Shown piece after piece: positions 7,209 to 14,889 of a stretch of DNA of 32,361 nt (its first letter is position 1; every line of letters begins with the position of its first letter). The notes beneath the pieces are model-generated. The model was given only the letters and a program-made list of their open reading frames with translations, had not been told where the DNA came from and ran no database searches. The position numbers and the translations under genes are program-made. This DNA comes from Streptomyces sp. SKN60 (GTDB taxonomy: Bacteria > Actinomycetota > Actinomycetes > Streptomycetales > Streptomycetaceae): positions 1 through 32,361 of the forward strand of contig NZ_JAHTMW010000038.1 of assembly GCF_026236535.1 (NCBI RefSeq), given 5' to 3'.

Positions 7209-7604
7209 ATGGGAAAGGATTTCGCTTTGACCTCCCGACGTCTGCAATTCCGAGCCGGAACACTGCTGGTAGCTACCTTGTTGACAGGGATGGCCACGGC
7301 CGGAACATCGGCACATGCCGCCGGAACCGACTCCACTTGCACGCCCATCTGCGTCCTGGACGCCCGTGCAGGGAGCCACTCCGACTTCGACCGCCTCGTC
7401 CTCGACTTCAGTGACGGCCCTCTCCCCGGTGCAGTTACAACAACCGCATCACCGGACGGAAGCTACAGCGGCCCCGGCGGAGAGACGAAGAAGATCGAAA
7501 TCTCAGGACAGTCATATCTCATCCTCGACGTTTCCGTCGCTCACGCACACAACGACAGCGGAACGGTCACTTACATCGCGCCTCGAGTGACTAGCTGTTT
7601 CTGA
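7209..7604 (+). CDS. Secreted AMIN-like domain protein, C-terminally short
   Basis: A 131-residue exported protein. ATG 7209 is in frame, but GGAAAGGA at 7212-7219 lies 7 nt before an in-frame TTG at 7227, which then gives a tidy signal peptide (TSRRLQFRAG, hydrophobic core, cut near AHA-AG). TTG may be the true start. The mature part reads CVLDARAGSHSDFDRLVLDF, resembling the start of the actinobacterial AMIN-like domain found in secreted and lipoproteins, thought to bind wall polymers. That domain usually runs about 50 residues further, with a GDFEG-type segment. Here the protein stops at TYIAPRVTSCF, just before an accessory junction, so it may be truncated. Family assignment is moderate. 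Confidence 0.6.
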   Translation: MGKDFALTSRRLQFRAGTLLVATLLTGMATAGTSAHAAGTDSTCTPICVLDARAGSHSDFDRLVLDFSDGPLPGAVTTTASPDGSYSGPGGETKKIEISGQSYLILDVSVAHAHNDSGTVTYIAPRVTSCF

Positions 7605-7643
7605 TCCCCGGTCGGCGCGTACGCTGGGCTCTACTCTGGGCCG

Positions 7644-7955
7644 GTGTCCGAGGACGTCGACCGGGCCAGGGAACGGGTCTGCGAGGGCTGTGGTGAACGG
7701 CTTAGGCCGGACGCCCGGCCGCACGCGGTGTTCTGCTCGACCGCGTGTCGTTCGAGGCAGTGGCGGGTGCGGCGGCGGCTGAGGCAGCGCCTGGCGGCGG
7801 TCAGGGACGAGGCCGGCCGGAGGTCGTGTCCGGTCTGCGGCGCGACGTGGACGGCCGGGGTCGAGCGGAGCGTGCGGGCGGTGTACTGCTCGAAGCGGTG
7901 CAAGGTGAGGGCCTGGCGGGGGCGGAAGGAAACGTTCGGGACACGGTCACAGTGA
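7644..7955 (+). CDS. Small double zinc-finger protein
   Basis: A 103-residue protein from GTG 7644. It carries two similar Cys4 knuckles: CEGCGERL with CSTACR, spaced by 14 residues, and CPVCGATW with CSKRCK, spaced by 16. An Arg-rich stretch (RVRRRLRQRL) separates them. The arrangement and positive charge point to nucleic-acid binding. A 19-bp palindrome overlaps its stop codon, and a DUF6192-type gene follows in the same direction. Genes of this sort occur in integrative elements and chromosome arms of Streptomyces. The function is unknown, and whether the copy is active is uncertain because its neighbour is broken. Confidence 0.6.
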   Translation: MSEDVDRARERVCEGCGERLRPDARPHAVFCSTACRSRQWRVRRRLRQRLAAVRDEAGRRSCPVCGATWTAGVERSVRAVYCSKRCKVRAWRGRKETFGTRSQ

Positions 7956-7960
7956 CCGTG
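7942..7960 (+). promoter_or_regulatory. 19-bp palindrome at the end of the zinc-finger gene
   Basis: CACGGTCACAGTGACCGTG is a perfect inverted repeat of two 9-bp arms around a single base. The one-base loop argues for a protein-binding operator rather than an RNA terminator. It covers the stop codon of the zinc-finger gene and precedes the DUF6192-type gene by 162 nt. Confidence 0.5.
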
Positions 7961-8122
7961 AGGCGAACGCTTCGATTGCCCCTTTTCGAACATGGACCAG
8001 TCATTTGCGGTCGTTCGTTGCGATCTTCGGATTTTTGGTCTGACTCTCGGTTCTGGAAGCGGGCCCTGTCCTGTCGCGGTGTGAAGTGCCGTGCCCCGGC
8101 CCGCACTTGGGTGGTGAAAGCC

Positions 8123-8870
8123 ATGTCCGAGGAGACCGAGAAGGTCGGAAACGTCAGCCAGTCCCGCTACGAGCAGATCGTGGCCGAGCTGCGGCAGGTC
8201 GTCGAGCAGCAGACACAGGGGCAGTTCACGATCGGGGACCGCGCCCTGGAGATGAACCGGTCAGGCCCCGCGGCGGCATCGCGGATGCCGAGTGGACGGT
8301 CAGGGAGTCTTTGGTGCGTCTGGCCGAGGACATCGGCCTGACGTTCAGCACGGTCAAGAACGCCAGATGGACCGCCTCGCGCTGGCCCAAGGAACATCGT
8401 CAGGCGGGCGTCTCGTTCACGGCCCACCGGATCCTGGCCCAGATCGAGAACGAACAGGAGCGGTTCGCCACGATCCTGACCCCGCCGGCGGGCAAGAAGC
8501 GGTGGACGCCGGACGAGGCCAAGCGGCGGGTCGGCTGGCAGGTCGAGAACCCGGAGAGTCCGCAGGAGAAGATCACCGCGATTCATCACCTGGCCCGGGA
8601 CGAGGACGTCGCCGCGGTGGTGACCACCGACTTCCTGAAGCGTCCGACCGTCGCGGCGAAAGTCTCCCCGGAGAACAAGGTCCGGGTGGTGGAGGAGTTC
8701 ACCCGGGACGAGACCGTCGCGGCGACCGCCGCGGCCAGTCTGCTGCGTCGGCCCGACGTCGCGTTCAAGGCCATGAGCGACGACACCGCCCGCTTTCAGG
8801 TCAACCATGCCCAGGCCGAGCGGTCCCGGCAAGCCCGCGAGCACTTCGCGGCGGCCAGCCCCGGGAGGCC
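8123..8870 (+). pseudogene. DUF6192-type gene, frameshifted and 3'-truncated
   Basis: ATG 8123 begins MSEETEKVGNVSQSRYEQIV and runs to FTIGDRALEM. The frame then shifts near 8250-8265, and the protein continues as PVRPRGGIADAEWTVRESL with ARWTASRWPKEHR, RRWTPDEAKRRVGWQV and VTTDFLKRPTVAAKV. These segments match what I know of DUF6192 proteins of Streptomyces (function unknown). The family normally extends well past ARFQVNHAQAERSRQAREHF; here it is cut at about 8870, where an IS5 transposase fragment begins. The frameshift and truncation mark it as dead. Confidence 0.7.
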
Positions 8871-9317
8871 GCGCTGGTCGTGGACACCCGCGGCCTCCCG
8901 CTGATGGTCATGGTCACCTCGGCCGACCTCCACGACTCCGCCGCCGCGAAGGAAGTCCTGTTCCGCCTCCGCCTCATGCACCCCGAGATCACCATCGTCT
9001 GGGCCGACCGCGCCTACGCGGGCAAGCTCGTGACCTGGGCAAAGAAGCACCTGAACCTGACGATCAAGACCGTCAGCCGGCCGAAGGGCACATCCGGATT
9101 CGTCATCCTGCCCCGCCGCTGGGTCGTCGAGCGGACCCTGGCCTGGATGATGAACGCCCGCCGGCACGCGCGGGACTACGAACGCCTCGTCCAGCACTCC
9201 GAAACCCTCATCACCTGGGCTGCAATCACCCTCATGACCAGGCGCCTCACCCGCCGACCGAGTAACTGGACCGCACGCAAGCCCAGCCCGGCGATCGCGG
9301 TCATGCAGGCCACGTGA
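8871..9317 (+). pseudogene. IS5-family transposase, C-terminal fragment
   Basis: About 148 residues of a DDE transposase. LVVDTRGLPLMVMVTSADLH, then VWADRAYAGKLVTWAKKHL (second catalytic Asp), then ILPRRWVVERTLAWMMNARR (catalytic Glu region) match the C-terminal half of Streptomyces IS5 transposases. The N-terminal half, with the first catalytic Asp, is absent, and the sequence is joined directly to the DUF6192 remnant. The reading frame ends at TGA 9315-9317, only 5 nt from the convergent end of the DUF2079 gene. Confidence 0.85.
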
Positions 9318-9322
9318 GCGAC

Positions 9323-10789
9323 TCACATGCGTTGCAGAAGAACGTACCCGGCTTCTTCCTTTACGGTTTTGTATCCCTTCTCGCGGAATCTCTCTACTTC
9401 TCCGGCTTCCTGTTCCCGGCTGATGGGCCATCCTTGAGGGTCTCGAGTGTCAGCGACGACCCATTCAGGATTCTCTTGATTTTGAGGCAGCCCGAGGACC
9501 ATGACCGTGCAGCGATTAGTGAGCTGAGGAACGAGCCGGTTAGAAGCCGCGACGGTCGCTCCGTCGGGAACCAAGTCGAGAACATGATGCGCAACCGCAA
9601 CGCGCGGGCCCGGTTCCCAGGTCGCACCTTCCGCGAGCTGCGCGAACGGAAAGAGCGGCAGCATGACCACTGTGAAAGCCGCACTCACGATCAGAGAGCG
9701 GCGCACGGCGCTTTCCCGGTTTTTGGCCGAGCGCTCCCGGTGGATCGAAGTAAGAGCGTGGATGAAAGCGCCAAAAATGATGGGCATCAGAACGGCACTG
9801 TAATGGAAGCGTGTTCCCCAGTAGGCCTCGTTATTGGAAGCGAAACGCCATGCAAGCGTGGGAACGGCGATGAATATCAGAGGTGACCGAAGGGCAAAGA
9901 AGGCTGTCGGAGCCAGCAGCATCAGAAGCGTGAGCAACTTCGTTTCCGGGGTGACCAGACCAAGGGTATAGCGCATGAACAGATCCAGCGCTCCAGCGTC
10001 TGAACTGTCTGACACTTTGTCGAAGTAGGCGAATACTCCGTCAGGGTTGAATGCAGGTATGACGACCAGCATTTCCACCGCAGTTCCCGCCAGACCGGTG
10101 ACGGCCGTGATGATGCCCAGTCGGCGGGTTCCGCGGTAGGCGATGTAGGCGCCGATGGCAGCTACCGTCAGGCCGAGGTCCTCCTTGACCAGCAGCAGAG
10201 GAAGGCCCCATGCCACAGCCGCCCGCCAGCGCTCATTACCGAGAGCTTCGACTGAGAACGCGATCAATGGCACCGCGAAACACACCTCGTGAAAGTCGAA
10301 GCCGACGGTCTGGGCGATCCCCCAGGAAACGCCGTAGCCAAGCCCAATGACCAGAGCACCCGCAGATCCCGCCACTCGGTGTGCCCACCGAGTCAGCGGG
10401 ACGACAGTCAGGGCAAGCAGAAATGCCTGGACCAGAAGCAGGGTGACCGGTGACGGCCATACCCGATAGAAGGGCGCGATGGTGGCAGTAATGGGAGAAA
10501 AATGATCACCCAGCAAAGGGTAATCATGACCCTTAAGCTCTGCTACCGGGAGATCACCGTGCGCGTAGGAGCGCACAGCCTGTTCGAATATCCCCAAATC
10601 GTATCCGGTGGTCAGCATGAGTTGATGCCGAGACAAAGACAGAGCCGCGTACAGGCCGAAACAAAGCGCCGCTATTCCCCAGGCCAAGAGAGTGCCATGA
10701 GACACAGGAGCTGAAATTTCCCGTCGCTCCGGAGAAAGCAGCTTCACCAGCCTCTTGGTGGTGGCCAGAGCCGGGGAAAAGACCTGCAT
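9323..10789 (-). CDS. DUF2079 polytopic membrane protein
   Basis: A complete 488-residue protein starting at ATG 10789, with GGAAGG 7 nt upstream on its strand. It has about ten hydrophobic segments and hallmarks of DUF2079: TTGYDLGIFEQAVRSYAHG, LGDHFSPI, FDFHEVCFAVPL, LLLVKEDLGL and FHYSAVLMPI. The family is found in actinobacteria. Its organisation, with an acidic first outer loop and many membrane spans, resembles GT-C-type polyprenyl-sugar transferases, but no substrate is established. The gene is visibly less GC-rich than its neighbours and is flanked by IS debris on both sides, so it may be a separate import. It appears to be transcribed alone. Confidence 0.9.
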   Translation of the reverse strand: MQVFSPALATTKRLVKLLSPERREISAPVSHGTLLAWGIAALCFGLYAALSLSRHQLMLTTGYDLGIFEQAVRSYAHGDLPVAELKGHDYPLLGDHFSPITATIAPFYRVWPSPVTLLLVQAFLLALTVVPLTRWAHRVAGSAGALVIGLGYGVSWGIAQTVGFDFHEVCFAVPLIAFSVEALGNERWRAAVAWGLPLLLVKEDLGLTVAAIGAYIAYRGTRRLGIITAVTGLAGTAVEMLVVIPAFNPDGVFAYFDKVSDSSDAGALDLFMRYTLGLVTPETKLLTLLMLLAPTAFFALRSPLIFIAVPTLAWRFASNNEAYWGTRFHYSAVLMPIIFGAFIHALTSIHRERSAKNRESAVRRSLIVSAAFTVVMLPLFPFAQLAEGATWEPGPRVAVAHHVLDLVPDGATVAASNRLVPQLTNRCTVMVLGLPQNQENPEWVVADTRDPQGWPISREQEAGEVERFREKGYKTVKEEAGYVLLQRM

Positions 10790-11403
10790 TGAGTCGCCTT
10801 CCGGTATGTGCCGGCAATCTCATGCAGCACACCCGAAAGGTCGTTCCGCCCTTGAGTCCTACCAGCGAGAAGTCACACGTCTCTCGCCAGCTAATTACAT
10901 TCAATGCGAATCGTCGTGAGCAAGTAGTACTCAATTTGATTTTCGCAACACCGCGCCCGAGGGAAAATTAAGGAGGATCTCATCCGGCCGCCCTTGACAT
11001 CCGCAATACGAGGAAAACCCGCTCAACGTGACACAGGATCCGCCACCTGATTGCTTAGCGAGAATGCAAACTGCCCCCTCCTGCCGGTGGACCCGTCGAG
11101 GTACGCCAGGTGTCACCATGTGCCCGACCTGATCGCGCTTTGGCCCCCAGATTGAAAACAAGCACTGAGAGGTCGTTTTCGCCTGTACTGCCCGCGTATC
11201 GAGTGATTTTCAGAGTGCGGGATTGAGGTGCGGAAGGGATCACAGCTGCAGTCGCGGTCTCTGGGTCGGATGGGGTGGCCGGTGGGGCGGGATGCGGCTT
11301 GTTCCTGTCTCACCCCAGAACGCCCGTCCTTCGCGGCCTGTGTGCTTCCCTCGCCGCGGCTGCGCGCCTGGGCGCACTCGGTCTGCGGCGGTACGCCGGA
11401 AGC
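10790..11403 (+). other. No gene seen; AT-richer spacer and IS5 leader
   Basis: The first 400 bp are the AT-richer upstream region of the minus-strand DUF2079 gene and show no convincing coding frame. An AAGGAGG-like string near 10971 is not followed by a start codon. TTGACA at 10994 lacks a matching -10. From about 11230 GC content rises sharply into the leader of the IS5 fragment. I could not find the left terminal repeat of that element. Confidence 0.5.
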
Positions 11404-12096
11404 ATGGCGAAGCGACGTCCGTATCCGAGTGATCTGTCCGATGCCCGCTGGGAGTTGATCGAGCCGGTGCTCTCGGCCTGGCGCTTCGAGCGCCGCGGCA
11501 GGGCCCTGGACTTCGGCCGGCCGCCCGAGCACGACCTGCGCGACATCATGGACGCGATCTTGTATGTGGACCGCACCGGCGTCCAGTGGCGCTATCTCCC
11601 GCATGACTTCCCGCACTGGAACACCGTCTACGGATACTTCGCCAAGTGGGCGGACGAGGGCGTGTTCGCCCAGCTCAACGGCCTGCTCAGACAATTGCTG
11701 CGGGAGAGGGAAGGACGGGACGCCGAGCCCTCGGCCTGCGTGATCGACGCCCAGAGCGTCAAGACCTCCACCAGCGTTCACGCCTCCAGCCAGGGCATCG
11801 ACGCGGGCAAGAAAATCGTCGGCAGGAAGCGGAGCATCGTCACCGACACGCTCGGCCTTCTCCTCGCGGTGCTGGTCACCGCGGCCAGCGTGCAGGACTC
11901 CATTGCCGGCACTCGGCTCTTGGACCAGGTCGCCGCCCACCACCCTGGCATCCGCAAGGTCTGGGTCGACGTAGGCTACCGCCAGCACCTCGTCGAGCAC
12001 GCAGCCACCCTCGGCATCGACATGGAGATCACCGCCCGCACCCCCGGGACCAGGGGTTTCACCCCGATCCCGAAACGGTGGGCCGTCGAGCGAACC
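11404..12096 (+). pseudogene. IS5-family transposase, 3'-truncated
   Basis: ATG 11404 opens MAKRRPYPSDLSDARWELIE, the usual start of Streptomyces IS5 transposases with the DUF4096-type N-terminal domain. WRYLPHDFPHWNTVYGYF, CVIDAQSVKTS (first Asp), KIVGRKRSIVTDTLGLLLAV, VWVDVGYRQHLVEHA (second Asp) and IPKRWAVERT (Glu) are all present. The sequence then ends abruptly at about 12096 and runs into the cut end of an IS256 transposase on the other strand. The last 30-40 residues of the enzyme and the right terminal repeat are lost. Confidence 0.9.
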
Positions 12097-12815
12097 GTCG
12101 CAGCAGGCGATCAGGACGTCCTCGACGCCGCGGTTCTTCAGCTCCGCGAGCCAGGCCATCCAGGTCTTGGCGCCTTCGCCGCCGGAGCCTACCCACATGC
12201 CCAGGACGTCACGCTCGCCTTCGAGGTTGATCCCGACGGCGATGTAGACGGGGCGGTTGGCGACGGCCCCGTCGCGGATCTTCAGGAGGACCGCGTCGAT
12301 CATCACGACTGCGTAGACGCGGTCGAGTGGTCGCTGGCGCAGGTGTCGAGTTCCTCGGTGATCTTGTCGATCGCGCGGGAGATCAGGTCACGGGAGACGT
12401 CGAAGTCGTAGATCTCGGCGAGATGGGCCTGGATCTCGCCGGTGGTCAGGCCCTTGGCGTAGAGGGAGAGGATCGCCTCGTCGAAGCCCTCCACCCGTCG
12501 CTGGTGCTTCGGCACCATCTGCGGCACGAACGTCCCGGCCCAGTCTCGGGGAACGTCGATCTCCACCGCGCCGACATCGGTCAGCACGCGCTTGCGGGAC
12601 GTGCCGTTTCGGGAGTTGCCCGACCCAGCCCCGGCCTTGTCGCCCTTCTCATAGCCGAAGTGCTCGGTCATCTCCGCTTCGAGAGCGCCTTCCAGGACCA
12701 GCTTCACCAGCCCTTTGAGCAGGCCGTCCTCCCCGGCCAGGTTGAGACCCTCGCTGCGGGCCCGGTTGACCAGCTGCTCGGCCAGTTCCCGGTCCAGCTC
12801 GGTCAGTCTCGCCAA
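12097..12815 (-). pseudogene. IS256-family transposase, frameshifted and C-terminally truncated
   Basis: A TTG start at 12815 opens LTELDRELAEQLVNRARSEG, followed by LEAEMTEHFGYEKGD, GNSRNGTSRKRVLTDVG, LSLYAKGLTTGEIQAHLAEI and DLISRAIDKITEELDT. At about 12345 one base appears to be missing, since the next frame continues RPLDRVYAVVMIDAVLLKIR and GINLEGERDVLGMWVG. It ends at GVEDVLIACCDG, the middle of the normal 400-residue enzyme, where it meets the IS5 fragment. The catalytic core is incomplete, so it is inactive. Confidence 0.9.
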
Positions 12816-12944
12816 CTCGGCCCCGTACGTACGATGTTCGAACCTTCGCGGGGACGCGCGTCCTTACTGCCCATCCGTGATCCTTCCCGGCAGAGACCAC
12901 ATCTCATGCCAGACAGGTCACACTGGGGCATACGCAAACTTCAG

Positions 12945-13616
12945 GACAGTCCCGAGCGTCAAGGCCGCCGCCTGGCTGCCGCAGCGGGCCTGGCAACGGA
13001 TGCGGACCGGTACGGGGCAGAAGAGCCTACGCGACCACGACTGGGCGATGATCGAGGCCACCGCCGACGACACCCCCGACGGCCACGACCGCGACGCGGG
13101 GACGTCCGTGCTGCTGGTCCGCCGGCACCGCTACACCCGCACTGTGTCCTACTACCGCTGCTTCACCCCCGGACCGGTGACACTGACGCCACTGGTATCA
13201 CTGGTGTGCCACAGGCGGCGGGTGGAGGACGACTTCCAGGACGCCAAGGAGATCTGCCACTTCGACAAAGGCCAGGTCACCTGCTGGAACTCCTGGCACT
13301 TCTGGAGCGTGATCGCCCTGGTCGCCTACGCTTCCTGGCCGTCACCGCCGGCACTCGAACGTGCCGCCCGGACCGGCCGGAACGACCCCGCCGAGGCCGA
13401 CCTCGTCCCCCTCAGCAGCCACGAACTCCTCCGCCTGCTACGGGCCCTGGTCCTTCCACCGCCCCAACGAGACCACGACCACCTGCTGTGGTGGTCCACC
13501 TGGCGCCGCCGCCATATCAACACCGCGCCCACCTCTGCCGCCGTTGGCGCACCTACGCCGACACCACACCAGGACCAGACAGCACACCAGCAGCCATCTA
13601 CAGCTCCCGTAAATGA
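12945..13616 (+). pseudogene. IS701-family transposase, C-terminal fragment
   Basis: The open frame reads AAAWLPQRAWQRMRTGTGQK, HDWAMIEATADDTPDGHD, LLVRRHRYTRTVSYYRCF and RRRVEDDFQDAKEICHFDKG, which match the C-terminal half of IS701 transposases of actinomycetes, including the region of the last catalytic acid. Near 13510 the frame shifts, and HRAHLCRRWRTYAD continues in the next frame to a stop at 13616. The N-terminal half is missing. The left junction lies somewhere between 12830 and 12960. Confidence 0.75.
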
Positions 13617-13682
13617 GCTGGAGTTACTCATGGAGGGGCAGGGGGTGGTCTGGCAGGGTACCAGCGTCTAGAAGGGTGTGGG

Positions 13683-14330
13683 ATGATCTCTATCGCGAAT
13701 TGGTTGCGTTGCCGGGGTCGTGCTGCGGTTTTCGGTGCGGTCGCGTTCACTGTGACGCTGGCCGGGGTCACTGGCTGCAGCGATCACGGTGGCCGACCGG
13801 CTGTTCGTAAGCCTGCGGGGGTATCTCCGGTGTCGCCTTCTTCTGCTGCACTGCCGACTCCTGTGGCGTCGGCGGCGGTGATGCCTTCGGTGCGTGGTGC
13901 GTGGGGGAAGAAGCCGAAGGTGGTAGTTCCGTCGAATAAGCCTGCGTCTAGTTTCGTGGTCTCGGTTCTGAGGAGCGGGAGCGGCCGGCGGATTCATGAG
14001 GGCGACACGGTTACTGTTGATTATCTGGCGCAGTCGTGGAATACGGGCAAGACTGTCTTGGATTCTCGGTCGGGGTCCGGCCCGCAGATCTTCAAGGCTG
14101 GCGCGGGGGAGCTTCTTCCGGGGCTGGATGCGGCGTTCAAGGGTCGTCGTGAGGGTGATCGGATCCTGGCTGTCCTGCCTCCGGGCCAGGCTTATGGTCT
14201 GCAGCGTCTCCGGCAGGCGGGGGTATCGCCGAAGGACAGCATCGTCTTCGTTCTGGATGTGATTAAAGTTCAGTCTGCGCCCGCCAAGGCGCCCTCGTCT
14301 GCTGCTCCCACTCTCACGCCGCGACACTGA
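13683..14330 (+). CDS. FKBP-type peptidyl-prolyl isomerase lipoprotein
   Basis: A 215-residue protein from ATG 13683 with GAAGGG about 8 nt upstream. Residues 1-32 are a lipoprotein signal with lipobox VTGC (Cys32). A Ser/Pro/Ala-rich spacer to about residue 85 is followed by one FKBP domain (about 90-195): HEGDTVTVDYLAQSW, ELLPGLDAAFKGRREGDRIL, LPPGQAYG and SIVFVLDVIKVQ. It should sit on the outer face of the membrane and catalyse prolyl isomerisation in exported proteins. Its codon use is less C-biased than its neighbours. It lies just upstream of the very large secreted RHS protein; helping that protein to fold is possible but speculative. Confidence 0.92.
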   Translation: MISIANWLRCRGRAAVFGAVAFTVTLAGVTGCSDHGGRPAVRKPAGVSPVSPSSAALPTPVASAAVMPSVRGAWGKKPKVVVPSNKPASSFVVSVLRSGSGRRIHEGDTVTVDYLAQSWNTGKTVLDSRSGSGPQIFKAGAGELLPGLDAAFKGRREGDRILAVLPPGQAYGLQRLRQAGVSPKDSIVFVLDVIKVQSAPAKAPSSAAPTLTPRH

Positions 14331-14889
14331 TCCAGCCGCCTCCTTCGGCAGGCCCGGCTATTGGGTGCTGATTGAGCTTCTTCAGAGTGGTCACCGATCG
14401 GGTGGCAGGCGCCGGGCGTAACAGGGGGAGGCCTCGGACTGTTGAACGAGATGTCTCACGTTTCAACTCGTCTGCTAGGGGGCCTGGTTGGTGACCTTCC
14501 CTTGCGCACTCGACTTGCCGCACACACTCGTTGCCCGTCGGCCCTGCCGAGCCGCATGCAGGACATTACCGTCGCCGCACCCACCACATCATCACCGTGT
14601 GCGAACCCCTGAAGATTCCCGCCCCGGAGGAGCCTTTAGGTATCTCATTTTCTGCTCCGGATCGGTGCGCTCTTAGTTTCGGGTTCGGTGGTGCGAGGCC
14701 CGATCGCGTGAATCAGCGTCATGCTGCATTGGGCCGGAACTCTATGGTTCCATTCTCCTGGATTATGGGCCGGATCGATTCCGCCTGTTAATGGCAGCTC
14801 TGGAGTTTCGGTTCGAAAATAATCGTCACCCTGGTTTCTTCTTTCGGGTGTCGCCTGGTTATTTCTTCGAGTGAGATGTTGGTTGTTTT
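14331..14889 (+). other. No gene seen; leader region of the RHS gene
   Basis: About 560 bp without a supportable gene. An imperfect inverted repeat at about 14440-14466 pairs GTTGAA with TTCAAC around GAGATGTCTC and may be the terminator of the FKBP gene or a regulatory site. From about 14640 to 14889 the DNA is AT-richer, which would fit a promoter and a long leader for the RHS gene. I could not pick out -35 and -10 boxes. Confidence 0.45.

Noticed and set aside
9314..9326. Small palindrome GTGAGCGACTCAC between the convergent ends of the IS5 fragment and the DUF2079 gene
   Set aside because: Five base pairs only, made mostly of the two stop codons; too weak to call a terminator.
10994..11030. 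TTGACA resembling a -35 box in the spacer before the IS5 fragment
   Set aside because: No -10 box occurs 16-19 nt downstream, and no plus-strand gene starts nearby.
12327..13616. A 429-codon plus-strand frame crossing the IS256 remnant and into the IS701 fragment
   Set aside because: The first part is antisense to IS256 coding sequence. Only the last 35 or so codons carry real IS701 sequence after a frameshift.
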